NCBI GenBank assembly: GCA_020725665.1
Contig: DYEO01000020.1
Coordinates: 1-33,311, forward strand
Source: Dethiobacter sp.
GTDB lineage: Bacteria > Bacillota > Dethiobacteria > DTU022 > UBA8154
DNA length: 33,311 nt
Direction of reading: 5' to 3'
Shown here: positions 1-7,732 of the stretch, one piece after another
Numbering within the stretch: the first letter of the stretch is position 1
How the letters are laid out: every line of letters begins with the position of its first letter
The notes under the pieces: model-generated
What the model saw: the letters and a program-made list of their open reading frames with translations, nothing else
Told to the model about the DNA's origin: nothing
Database searches by the model: none
Translations under genes and position numbers: made by a program

Positions 1-56
1 AGAGCTACCGGCTCATAACCGGTTGGTTCTAGGTTCGAGTCCTAGTGGGCCCACCA
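1..56 (+). tRNA. tRNA with CAT anticodon, 5' end cut off (probably tRNA-Ile2, else tRNA-Met)
   Basis: The first bases of the window are the 3' three quarters of a tRNA. The anticodon stem is 7-11 paired with 19-23, the loop is CTCATAA with anticodon CAT at 14-16, followed by a T arm with GGTTCGAGTCC and an encoded CCA ending at 56. The 3' acceptor strand TGGGCCC implies a 5' strand GGGCCCA, so C4-G69 and C5-G68. Those pairs are known determinants for the lysidine enzyme TilS, and the CGGCTCATAACCG arm resembles the Bacillus Ile2 tRNA. I therefore favour the AUA-decoding tRNA-Ile2 over elongator Met, but the missing D arm prevents a firm choice. Confidence 0.85.
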
Positions 57-62
57 TGACCT

Positions 63-138
63 GGCCCCTTCGTCTAATCGGTTAGGACACCAGCCTTTCA
101 AGCTGGCAGCAGGGGTTCGAATCCCCTAGGGGTCACCA
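63..138 (+). tRNA. tRNA-Glu (TTC)
   Basis: A complete 76-base cloverleaf. The acceptor stem GGCCCCT pairs with AGGGGTC, the anticodon stem CCAGC/GCTGG closes the loop CTTTCAA with anticodon TTC, the T arm contains GGTTCGAATCC, and the CCA is encoded. It lies 6 bases after the preceding tRNA, so the array is probably one transcript. Confidence 0.97.
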
Positions 139-146
139 TTTTTTTT

Positions 147-221
147 GGGCGAATAGCTCAGCGGGGGAGCACCTGCCTTACAAGCAGGGGGTCGGCGGTT
201 CAAATCCGTCTTCGCCCACCA
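147..221 (+). tRNA. tRNA-Val (TAC)
   Basis: A complete 75-base cloverleaf. The acceptor GGGCGAA pairs with TTCGCCC, the anticodon stem CCTGC/GCAGG closes the loop CTTACAA with anticodon TAC, the T loop is TTCAAAT, and the CCA is encoded. It is the last tRNA of the array and is followed after 13 bases by a strong terminator. A tRNA 3' end beside a defence locus is a common integration context, but I found no repeat of this 3' end further along the window. Confidence 0.97.
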
Positions 222-234
222 GCAACAAATGTCG

Positions 235-273
235 AAAACAGCGGGGTTTATGACCGCCGCTGTTTTCTTTTTT
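235..273 (+). terminator. Intrinsic terminator of the tRNA array
   Basis: The 10-bp perfect stem AAAACAGCGG (235-244) / CCGCTGTTTT (257-266) encloses a 12-base loop and is followed by CTTTTTT. It closes the tRNA transcript. The A-rich 5' arm would give it some terminator function on the other strand too, for the small minus-strand ORF ending at 272. Confidence 0.9.
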
Positions 274-367
274 ATGCCCGGTTTTTCTTCAGGCCAGCTA
301 TGAAAAGTACAATTACCGAAAACCCAGCAATCAGATAGACAAATGGTTTTGTATTCAGATTTTTCAT
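272..367 (-). CDS. Possible 31-residue single-pass membrane peptide
   Basis: A short minus-strand ORF begins with ATG at 367, seven bases after a GAGG ribosome-site motif. It encodes a charged/polar N-terminus, about 18 hydrophobic residues (roughly 8-25: FVYLIAGFSVIVLFIAGL) and a basic tail LKKNRA. This is the usual layout of a small bacterial membrane protein. An upstream in-frame extension to 496 exists but has no good ribosome site. It ends inside the shared terminator at 235-273. I do not recognise a family and the call rests only on layout. Confidence 0.35.
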   Translation of the reverse strand: MKNLNTKPFVYLIAGFSVIVLFIAGLKKNRA

Positions 368-592
368 GGTTAATCCTCGAATCCCACATAGTCCCAGGCA
401 ATAGGTCGCGTCTGAAAAACCAAGTTTCTCCTTTGACAATCCTTCAGGAAGTGGATCATGGAAGAAGGTGTCTTTACAAAGGACCCCAATGTCCATTCAT
501 TAAAGGTAACTGGTAAAATTTATACCGTAAATTAAAGGTATTCAGGAAAAAGAATCGAACTAATAAGACAATAAAGAACAAGGTGTCTGAAT
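368..592. other. Intergenic gap before the defence locus
   Basis: About 225 bases between the small minus-strand ORF and the helicase gene. The right part (about 500-580) is AT-rich and probably holds the promoter of the defence operon, but I could not pick a convincing -35/-10 pair. No RNA gene or repeat is visible. Confidence 0.4.
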
Positions 593-3500
593 ATGAACGT
601 AGAACAGCTAAAACCCGGTGTAATCGTGCAAGGCCCCATATTTCATGAGCCTGTTCAGGTTCTTGTGGCTACGCTTATGGGTGATTTGGTCAAGCTCTCC
701 GGCAAAGGCCTGAACACAGGCCAGGTCCACGAGACTATCCTCTCACCGGAACAGCTTGCAATTCTTAAGGCAACACCGGAAAAAGAGCCGTTTGACGGCA
801 ATGCCCAGCGTTTTCGTCTTGGTGTGGAGGCGATGCGCCTGGGCTTAGCCTTTGAATATGATCCCTACTTCAGCCTTTCCATTGCCCGTGTAGACCCGTT
901 ACCTCACCAGCTGGAAGCCGTTTACGACTACTTCCTGAAAATCCCCCGCATCCGCTTTTTACTGGCAGATGACCCCGGTGCAGGTAAAACAATCATGGCC
1001 GGCCTGCTGATAAAAGAATTAAAGATACGCGGCCTGGTCAAGCGCACACTCATCGTTACCCCGGCAAATCTTTCCTTCCAGTGGCAGCGGGAGATGAAAG
1101 ACAAGTTCCGCGAAAACTTTGAGGTTATCCGCGGTGATGTGCTGCGGGCCAACTATGGCACAAACCCCTGGCAGGAGAAAAACCAGGTCATAACCTCCAT
1201 ATCCTGGGTTTCCCGCATCGAAGACGCCAAAGAAAGCCTCATGCGCAGCCACTGGGACCTTATCATCGTTGATGAGGCACATAAGATGAGTGCCTATAGC
1301 TCCGATAAAAAAACTCTTGCCTACAGGCTGGGCGAAAACCTCTCCGCCATGACGGACCATTACCTGCTGATGACCGCAACTCCTCACAAAGGCGACCCGA
1401 AAAACTTCTGTCTCTTCCTGGAGCTGCTGGACAAGGATATTTACGGAGACATAGAAAGCCTGGAAGAAGCCATGCGACGCCAGGAAGCGCCATTCTACCT
1501 GCGCCGTGTCAAAGAGGCCCTGGTTACCTTCCCCGACCCCGAAACGGGTCAGGTCAAAACCCTCTTTACCAAACGGCGTGTTGAGACGGTTGAATTTCAG
1601 ATTGATATGGATGAATACGATTTTTACGATGCCCTGACCCGTTACGTGGAAGACCAGTCAATCAAGGCGGCCGCCGATGATTCCGCCCGGGGCCGTGCCC
1701 TCGGCTTTACCATGGCCCTGCTGCAAAGGCGGTTTGCCTCCAGCGTTTACGCGGTACGCCGCAGCCTGGAACGGATGAAACAAAGCCGTGAAAGAATACT
1801 GGCCGATCCGGAAGCATACCGGCAGTCCCAGATACAAAAAAAACTCCCCGAAGACTTTGATGACCTGACGGAAGAAGAACGGGAAATGATTTGGTCCCAG
1901 CTGGAAGAGGTAGTGGCCTCTGTTGATCCAGCCGCACTAAGGGAAGAAATAATAACCCTTGGTAAACTCATTAACCAGGCGCTCCAGCTGGAAAAACGAG
2001 AGGTAGAAACCAAACTGGTAAAACTGAAAGAGGTAATGACAAAACAGGGTGTCTTCCAGGATTCCAAAATGAAGCTGCTCCTTTTCACCGAGCATAAGGA
2101 CACCCTTGATTACCTGGTGGGCAAACTGGAAAGCTGGGGCCTTACCGTTACCCAGATACACGGCGGCATGAAAGTAGGTGACCGGGACACGCCCGGCACC
2201 CGTATCTACTCCGAGCGGCAATTTCGCGAAGAATCCCAGGTAATGGTGGCCACCGAGGCTGCCGGCGAAGGAATCAACCTGCAGTTTTGCTGGTTTATGA
2301 TCAATTATGATATTCCCTGGAATCCGGTCCGCCTGGAACAGCGGATGGGCCGTATCCACCGTTATGGACAGGAAAAAGACTGCCTCATCTTTAACTTTGT
2401 TGCCATTAATACGCGGGAAGGCCGCGTCCTGCAAAAGCTTTTCGACCGCATCAAAAAAATTGAAGAGGATCTTGACCCCGAAAGGACCGGTAAAATATTC
2501 AATGTGGTAGGAGGCATCTATTCCGCCAACCAGCTGGAGCGTATGTTGCGGGAAATGTATGCCCACAACCTTACGGAAGATGTGATTAAAAACCGTATTG
2601 TTGAGGAAATAGACCCGGATCATTTTCGCAAAATTACCCACTCTACCCTGGAAGGCCTGGCGAAAAAAGAGTTGAACCTATCTGCCATCGTCGGCAAAAG
2701 CGAAGAAGCCAGGGAACGCCGCCTCGTGCCCGAGGTTGTGGAAGACTTCTTTTTACAAGCTGCACCGCTTGCCGGCATCTACCCCAAGGAACAGAGAAAA
2801 GACAGTCACATCTACCGAATTGGAAGAATACCCAGGCTGCTCTGGCCCTGGGGCGAAGAACTGGAACCCCGTTTTGGCAGGTTGGGCCGGGAATACAAGC
2901 AAATTATATTTGACAAAGAAAACCTGAAGAAAGATCCCACCCTGGAATGGGTTACACCAGGCCATCCCTTTTTTGAAACGGTTCGTGCATTCGCGCTGGA
3001 ACAGGTGCAGGATGACCTGCGTCGCGGAGCAGTATATTATGACCTGCATATTGCGCACCCTTACTGCCTCGACGTTTTTTCCGCTGCCATCAGGGACGGC
3101 CGTGGCAACATCCTCCACCGCCGCCTTTTTGTCACGCAGACTGAATTAAACGGAAACATCACTGTTCGCCAGCCAACCGTTTTCTTGGACCTGTCTCTAG
3201 CCCCCAGGGGTACAGCGGTGCCCGATGCTGCAGGATTGCCCGAGCAGATCCAATTGGAACAAGTCCTTATTCAACAAGCGCTACAACCGTTTCTTACTGA
3301 AATCATTGCCTACCGGGAAAAGGAGATCGACACCATCTCCCGTCACCTGGAGATCAGCCTTAACGAGCTGATTCACCGTCAGAACCTGCGTATGGCGGAG
3401 CTTTTGGAAAGCCAGCAAAGGGACGAGCATAACTCTCTGCTCGCTGCCAATATCAAGACCATAGAGGATCGCCTCGACGAACTAAACGGCAGGCTGGAAA

Positions 3501-4015
3501 GGCGCCGGGAGGAGCTGCTTAAAGAAAAATACTGTACCATCGCCAATATCCAGCATTACGGGCGGGCCTGGGTGTTGCCCCATCCGGAACGGACCGCTCC
3601 AGATGTTGCCCCGGTGGTCCGGGACGATAAAATCGAGAAAATTGCTGTCCAAACGGCCATGGACTATGAAAGAGCAAGAGGCTGGATCCCGGAAAGCGTG
3701 GAAAGCGAAAACCGGGGTTTTGACCTGATCTCCCGCAAACCCCACCCGGAGGATCCACAAACTGCCGTGGAAGTACGCTTTATCGAAGTGAAAGGGCGTG
3801 CCGCTGTCGGAGAGGTAGCCCTCACTACCAATGAGTATAAAACAGCGGAACGGCTAAAAAAGGATTACTGGCTCTACGTGGTCTTTAACTGTGCCACTGA
3901 CCCTGACATACATACCATCCAGGCTCCGGCCCGCCTGGGCTGGGTACCCCTGGTGAAGGTTGAGCACTATTATCTTAATGCGAAGAAGGTCCTGGAACAT
4001 ACTGAAGGAACGTAA
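593..4015 (+). CDS. SNF2-type helicase with C-terminal DUF3883 domain (HmaA/DrmD-like)
   Basis: A 1140-residue superfamily 2 DNA translocase, probably the motor of a DNA-modification-linked defence system. Visible motifs are Walker A DDPGAGKT (126-133), DEAH (227-230), motif III MTATPHKG (260-267), the helicase C lobe with VATEAAGEGINLQF (about 552-565) and motif VI QRMGRIHRYGQ (about 582-592). A charged coiled-coil-like stretch lies near 960-1005. The end (about 1020-1115) matches DUF3883, with D1044 and E1065-x-K1067 arranged like a PD-(D/E)xK nuclease fold. The ATG at 593 follows AAGGTG by 7 bases. It is the first gene of a same-strand cluster, 32 bases before the methyltransferase. Family knowledge: such proteins occur beside methylases in DISARM class 1 (DrmD) and Hma-type loci. 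Whether DUF3883 cuts DNA here is inference. Confidence 0.88.
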   Translation: MNVEQLKPGVIVQGPIFHEPVQVLVATLMGDLVKLSGKGLNTGQVHETILSPEQLAILKATPEKEPFDGNAQRFRLGVEAMRLGLAFEYDPYFSLSIARVDPLPHQLEAVYDYFLKIPRIRFLLADDPGAGKTIMAGLLIKELKIRGLVKRTLIVTPANLSFQWQREMKDKFRENFEVIRGDVLRANYGTNPWQEKNQVITSISWVSRIEDAKESLMRSHWDLIIVDEAHKMSAYSSDKKTLAYRLGENLSAMTDHYLLMTATPHKGDPKNFCLFLELLDKDIYGDIESLEEAMRRQEAPFYLRRVKEALVTFPDPETGQVKTLFTKRRVETVEFQIDMDEYDFYDALTRYVEDQSIKAAADDSARGRALGFTMALLQRRFASSVYAVRRSLERMKQSRERILADPEAYRQSQIQKKLPEDFDDLTEEEREMIWSQLEEVVASVDPAALREEIITLGKLINQALQLEKREVETKLVKLKEVMTKQGVFQDSKMKLLLFTEHKDTLDYLVGKLESWGLTVTQIHGGMKVGDRDTPGTRIYSERQFREESQVMVATEAAGEGINLQFCWFMINYDIPWNPVRLEQRMGRIHRYGQEKDCLIFNFVAINTREGRVLQKLFDRIKKIEEDLDPERTGKIFNVVGGIYSANQLERMLREMYAHNLTEDVIKNRIVEEIDPDHFRKITHSTLEGLAKKELNLSAIVGKSEEARERRLVPEVVEDFFLQAAPLAGIYPKEQRKDSHIYRIGRIPRLLWPWGEELEPRFGRLGREYKQIIFDKENLKKDPTLEWVTPGHPFFETVRAFALEQVQDDLRRGAVYYDLHIAHPYCLDVFSAAIRDGRGNILHRRLFVTQTELNGNITVRQPTVFLDLSLAPRGTAVPDAAGLPEQIQLEQVLIQQALQPFLTEIIAYREKEIDTISRHLEISLNELIHRQNLRMAELLESQQRDEHNSLLAANIKTIEDRLDELNGRLERRREELLKEKYCTIANIQHYGRAWVLPHPERTAPDVAPVVRDDKIEKIAVQTAMDYERARGWIPESVESENRGFDLISRKPHPEDPQTAVEVRFIEVKGRAAVGEVALTTNEYKTAERLKKDYWLYVVFNCATDPDIHTIQAPARLGWVPLVKVEHYYLNAKKVLEHTEGT

Positions 4016-4047
4016 AAGAGTGACTTTTTATGCAAGGGGACTAGTCA

Positions 4048-6981
4048 ATGAGTATTAATGAATACCCCAAAAGGTTGATTGAAGTTGAGCTTCCAATTAA
4101 GCGTATTTCAGAACACGCACGAAAGGATCAAAATATTCGTAAAGGACACCTGCATAACATGCATGTATGGTGGGCTACACGACCGTTAGCATCATGCAGG
4201 GCAGTAACACTTGCAACATTGCTTCCTGATCCTGCTGACCCTAAATGTCCACCTATTTTTTTTCGAGAGGCGCAGCGTGTGCTTAAAACATTTACTGGCC
4301 GTGATCTCTCCGAGCCATTTGAAATGCGCAGGGCATTACTTAATTTTGTGGCTGATTTTGCAGCTTGGGATAATGGAATAAAAGACATTTATCTTAGCAC
4401 CGCACGCACTCTAGTTGCTGCTGCACATTCTGAAGAGACACCGCTCGTACTTGATCCGTTTGCCGGAGCAGGATCTATTCCTTTTGAAGCGTTACGTCTT
4501 GGAGCAGAATCCTTCGCCGGGGATATAAACCCTGTCGCGATTCTGCTGAACAAGGTTTCACAGGAGTATATGCCAAAATATGGTATAAGCCTTGCTGATG
4601 GTGTTGAAAAATGGGGCAAATGGGTGTTGCAAGAGGCGAAAAGAAAACTAGATTCTTTTTATCCCACAGACAAAGATGGTAATACCCCTTTGGCTTATAT
4701 CTGGGCACGTACTATCAAGTGTGAGGGTCCTAACTGTGGAGCTGATGTTCCTCTTCTTGGTATGCTTTGGCTTTCACGTAAAGGGAAAAAGCGTGTAGCT
4801 ATGCGTTATCAAGGGCATCAAAAAACAAAAAAAATAATCATTGATCTTTTTGAGCCTAAGTCCGAAAATGACCTTCAAACTCCAATTGTTAAAAAATTTA
4901 CGGCTACCTGCCCTGTGTGTAACTACACGACACCATATAAGCGAGTAAGAGAGCAACTTCGATCCCGTTGGGGCGGCACGCAGGATTCGAGGCTAATGGC
5001 AGTCATAATGCTTTCATCCAATGGAAGCCGTCTTTTCAGGACTGCGAAAGATGAGGATCTTGTGCCTGTTCAAAAGGCGGAAAAAGAACTCTTAAATATA
5101 ATTGAAAAAAAACCTTATGACTTTAAGTATGAACTTAATGAGCCAACACCGGAATGTCGGGGACCCGGGGCCAGCCGTGCTTTTCCATTACGGCGCTACA
5201 ATATGGAAAAATGGGCAGATGTATTTTTGGCTCGTCAAAAATTAGCTTTAACTACTTTTAGTCAAATAGTAAATAATGTATACAATTTGATTTTTAAACA
5301 AACAGGTGATAACAGTTATGCCCAGGCAGTCACTACTTGTTTAGGTTTAACTGTAAGCAATATATCTCATTACTCAAACTCACTATCCATTTATGCATCT
5401 GACGGGATGATATCTGCTTATGTTCAGGGTAGTGGTATGGCGATGCGGCCTGATTTCGCTGAGGCTAATCCACTAATGAATAAATTAGTGGGTAGTTATG
5501 AATTTGCCTTAAATCAACTGTTAATGATTCTTAAACGAGAGGGTAATATTATACAAAATAGTGGCATCGTACATCAAAGTTCTGCAACTGATATTCCGCT
5601 ACCTGACGATTCTGTTTCTTATGTCATAACTGATCCTCCATACTATGATGCATTTGCTTATGCATCACTGTCAGATCTTTGTTATATCTGGTTGAAGCGG
5701 GCCTTGAGAAACATTCATCCCGATTTGTTCAAGCGGGAACTTACACCAAAGGCCGAGGAGTGTATACTAGATCCGGGCTTGCCGGCTGAGGGTGATATAA
5801 ACAAAGATAAAGCTTATTTTGAGCTAACGATGGAAAAAGCGTTGGCTGAAAGCCGCCGTGTGCTCAAGCCTGATGGTGTGGGTGTAGTAATCTTTGCTCA
5901 CAAAGGAACAGCAGGATGGGAAGCGTTACTTCATGCTCTTATTAAGGCCGGTTGGGTGGTAACCGCATCTTGGCCCATTGATACAGAGCGGGCAGCACGA
6001 TTGCGTGCAAACAACTCGGCTTCTCTGGCCAGTTCAGTACACCTGGTTTGTCGTCCTCGTGAACATATAAATAGTAATGTTGTAAAAAATGACATCGGCG
6101 ATTGGCGAGATGTTTTACAGGAACTACCCAAACGGATCCATGCCTGGATGCCCCGTTTGGCAGATGATGGTGTGGTTGGTGCCGATGCCATCTTTGCCTG
6201 TCTTGGCCCTGCCCTGGAGATCTTTTCCCGGTATAACCGGGTGGAAAAGGCCAGTGGTGAAGAGGTCACGTTGCGGGAGTACCTGGAGCACGTTTGGGCT
6301 GCCGTGGCCAGGGAAGCCCTGTCCATGATTTTTGAGGGCGCTGATGCTACGGGGTTTGAAGAGGATGCCCGCCTCACGGCCATGTGGCTGTGGACACTTT
6401 GTGCGGGGAGAAATGGCAATGGTAAGAAAGCAGCTAACGGGGATGACGATGATGGGGATGAAAGTGACTCGAAAAAACAGGTTGCCGGAGGTTATGCCCT
6501 GGAGTATGATGCCGCCCGGAAAATCGCCCAGGGGCTGGGAGCCCACCTGGATAAACTGACCGCTACCGTGGAGGTAAAAGGTGATCAGGCTCGCCTGCTC
6601 TCTGTTGCGGAGCGGACCCGTTACCTCTTTGGCAAAGACGAAAGCGCGGCACCTGCCAGGCAAAAGAAGAAGCAGGACCGGCAAATGAATTTGATAGAGT
6701 TGCTTGAGGATGTGCCTGAAGAGAGGGGTGGCGCCGGCTGGGGAGAGAAAACCGCACCGGGCGCCGGAAAAACGGTGCTGGACCGGCTGCACCAGGGCAT
6801 GATCCTTTTTGCCGCAGGCCGTGGTGAGGCGCTGAAACGTTTCCTGGTTGAGGAAGGTGTGGGACAGGATCGTCGCTTCTGGAGCCTGGCCCAGGCCCTT
6901 TCCGCCCTTTACCCTCCTGCCAGCGACGAGAAGAGGTGGGTGGACGGTGTCCTTGCCAGGAAGAAGGGGCTGGGTTTCTAA
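4048..6981 (+). CDS. DUF1156 adenine-specific DNA methyltransferase (HmaB-like)
   Basis: A 977-residue putative N6-adenine DNA methyltransferase, the expected self-marking component of the locus. The N-terminus (about 5-65, with HNMHVWWATRPLASCRAV) is a clear DUF1156 domain. SAM-binding motif I is LDPFAGAGSIPFEA from residue 135. A likely zinc ribbon has C225/C230 and C288/C291. The catalytic motif IV is DPPY at 529-532. An acidic linker (DDDDGDESDS) near 800 precedes a C-terminal domain. ATG 4048 has AAGGGGA 7 bases upstream. Odd feature: bases from about 4016 to 6120 are much richer in A/T than the end of the same gene and than the helicase. For example 15/60 G+C at 5221-5280 against 38/60 at 6481-6540, which suggests replacement of most of the coding region by recombination. 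Confidence 0.88.
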   Translation: MSINEYPKRLIEVELPIKRISEHARKDQNIRKGHLHNMHVWWATRPLASCRAVTLATLLPDPADPKCPPIFFREAQRVLKTFTGRDLSEPFEMRRALLNFVADFAAWDNGIKDIYLSTARTLVAAAHSEETPLVLDPFAGAGSIPFEALRLGAESFAGDINPVAILLNKVSQEYMPKYGISLADGVEKWGKWVLQEAKRKLDSFYPTDKDGNTPLAYIWARTIKCEGPNCGADVPLLGMLWLSRKGKKRVAMRYQGHQKTKKIIIDLFEPKSENDLQTPIVKKFTATCPVCNYTTPYKRVREQLRSRWGGTQDSRLMAVIMLSSNGSRLFRTAKDEDLVPVQKAEKELLNIIEKKPYDFKYELNEPTPECRGPGASRAFPLRRYNMEKWADVFLARQKLALTTFSQIVNNVYNLIFKQTGDNSYAQAVTTCLGLTVSNISHYSNSLSIYASDGMISAYVQGSGMAMRPDFAEANPLMNKLVGSYEFALNQLLMILKREGNIIQNSGIVHQSSATDIPLPDDSVSYVITDPPYYDAFAYASLSDLCYIWLKRALRNIHPDLFKRELTPKAEECILDPGLPAEGDINKDKAYFELTMEKALAESRRVLKPDGVGVVIFAHKGTAGWEALLHALIKAGWVVTASWPIDTERAARLRANNSASLASSVHLVCRPREHINSNVVKNDIGDWRDVLQELPKRIHAWMPRLADDGVVGADAIFACLGPALEIFSRYNRVEKASGEEVTLREYLEHVWAAVAREALSMIFEGADATGFEEDARLTAMWLWTLCAGRNGNGKKAANGDDDDGDESDSKKQVAGGYALEYDAARKIAQGLGAHLDKLTATVEVKGDQARLLSVAERTRYLFGKDESAAPARQKKKQDRQMNLIELLEDVPEERGGAGWGEKTAPGAGKTVLDRLHQGMILFAAGRGEALKRFLVEEGVGQDRRFWSLAQALSALYPPASDEKRWVDGVLARKKGLGF

Positions 6982-6984
6982 AAG

Positions 6985-7042
6985 TGATATTATAATTAAT
7001 ATACGTCCATAATATATGGTAAACCCAATTAATGGGAGGGGG
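6985..7042 (+). promoter_or_regulatory. AT-rich gap with possible promoter/operator of the MntA-HepT pair
   Basis: The 69-base gap before mntA is very AT-rich. It contains TATAAT at 6991-6996, without a good -35, and the interrupted palindrome CCATAATATATGG at 7007-7019, a plausible operator for a self-regulated toxin-antitoxin. A strong ribosome site GGGAGGGGG (7034-7042) follows. The promoter claim is weak; the gap shows that this pair need not depend on the upstream methyltransferase transcript. Confidence 0.3.
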
Positions 7043-7050
7043 TAGAGTTA

Positions 7051-7356
7051 ATGTCACTAACGGGTCAGATAATACTAAGCAGCATTGAAGGTAAAATGGA
7101 AACGATAAAAAAATACGGTGTAAAGAAAATCGGGCTTTTTGGCTCGTATGCGCAAAACAATCAGACCGTTGACAGCGATATTGACCTTCTTGTGGAGTTC
7201 AATCAAAAAGAAAAAACCTTTGACAACTACATGGAATTAAAATTCTTTTTGGAGGATTTGTTTGCACGCAAAGTGGATCTGGTGATTGCTGAAACCATAA
7301 AGCCCGATTTGAAATCGGAGATCACAGGAAGTGTTAAGTATGCCAAGGGAGCCTAA
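7051..7356 (+). CDS. mntA: MntA-type nucleotidyltransferase antitoxin (MNT domain)
   Basis: A 101-residue minimal nucleotidyltransferase. The signature GSX10DXD is exact (G31-S32, D43-I44-D45), and a third acidic residue lies in KVDLVIAE (D76), as expected for the metal-binding triad. Family knowledge: MntA antitoxins AMPylate the partner HEPN toxin on a tyrosine beside its active site. The gene overlaps the next (HepT) by 17 bases, the usual arrangement of the pair. It starts at ATG 7051 after a strong GGGAGGGGG site. The first part is clearly AT-rich (19/60 G+C at 7081-7140), unlike the flanking helicase and ATPase genes, which fits independent acquisition. Confidence 0.93.
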   Translation: MSLTGQIILSSIEGKMETIKKYGVKKIGLFGSYAQNNQTVDSDIDLLVEFNQKEKTFDNYMELKFFLEDLFARKVDLVIAETIKPDLKSEITGSVKYAKGA

Positions 7357-7687
7357 AGTTTACCTTAGGGACATTCTCGATTCCATCAGGAAGATTGAGC
7401 GATACAAGGTCCGCGTGAATCAGGCCACTTTTAAAGAGGACGAACTGGTGCAAGATGGTATCATCAGAAACCTGGAGATCATCGGGGAAGCTGTTAAGAA
7501 AATGCCTGACAGCATGAAGCAGGGCAGCAGCGGGCTGGATTGGAAAAAAATCGCGGGATTGAGGGATGTGCTTATCCATGGTTATTTTACTGTGGATCTG
7601 GATATCGTTTGGGATATAGTTCAAAATAAGGTTCCCGAATTAAAGGCTGAAGTGTTGGCAATGATGTCCCGTTTGGATGGGCAGTAA
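7340..7687 (+). CDS. hepT: HepT-type HEPN (DUF86) toxin ribonuclease
   Basis: A 115-residue all-helical HEPN protein. The RX4HXY motif is intact: R75, H80 and Y82 in GLRDVLIHGYF. R and H form the RNase active site of the family, and the tyrosine is the site AMPylated by MntA in the studied Shewanella pair. I chose ATG 7340, which follows AGGAAG by 8 bases and overlaps mntA; an in-frame GTG at 7331 would add three residues. All catalytic residues are present, so the toxin looks active. It sits between the methyltransferase and the ATPase genes, which makes it a candidate abortive-infection arm of the locus, although a passenger addiction module is equally possible. Confidence 0.92.
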   Translation: MPREPKVYLRDILDSIRKIERYKVRVNQATFKEDELVQDGIIRNLEIIGEAVKKMPDSMKQGSSGLDWKKIAGLRDVLIHGYFTVDLDIVWDIVQNKVPELKAEVLAMMSRLDGQ

Positions 7688-7732
7688 GAAGAATAGAAAA
7701 CCAAGAATATTTTTTACGAAAAGGTGATGATG

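Noticed and set aside
204..221. tRNA-Val 3' end as an attachment site for the island
   Set aside because: I looked for a second copy of the tRNA 3' end around 10690-11290 and found none, and no integrase gene is present in the window.
1937..2641. 234-residue minus-strand reading frame
   Set aside because: It lies wholly antisense to the helicase core, has no ribosome site, and its residues do not resemble a folded family.
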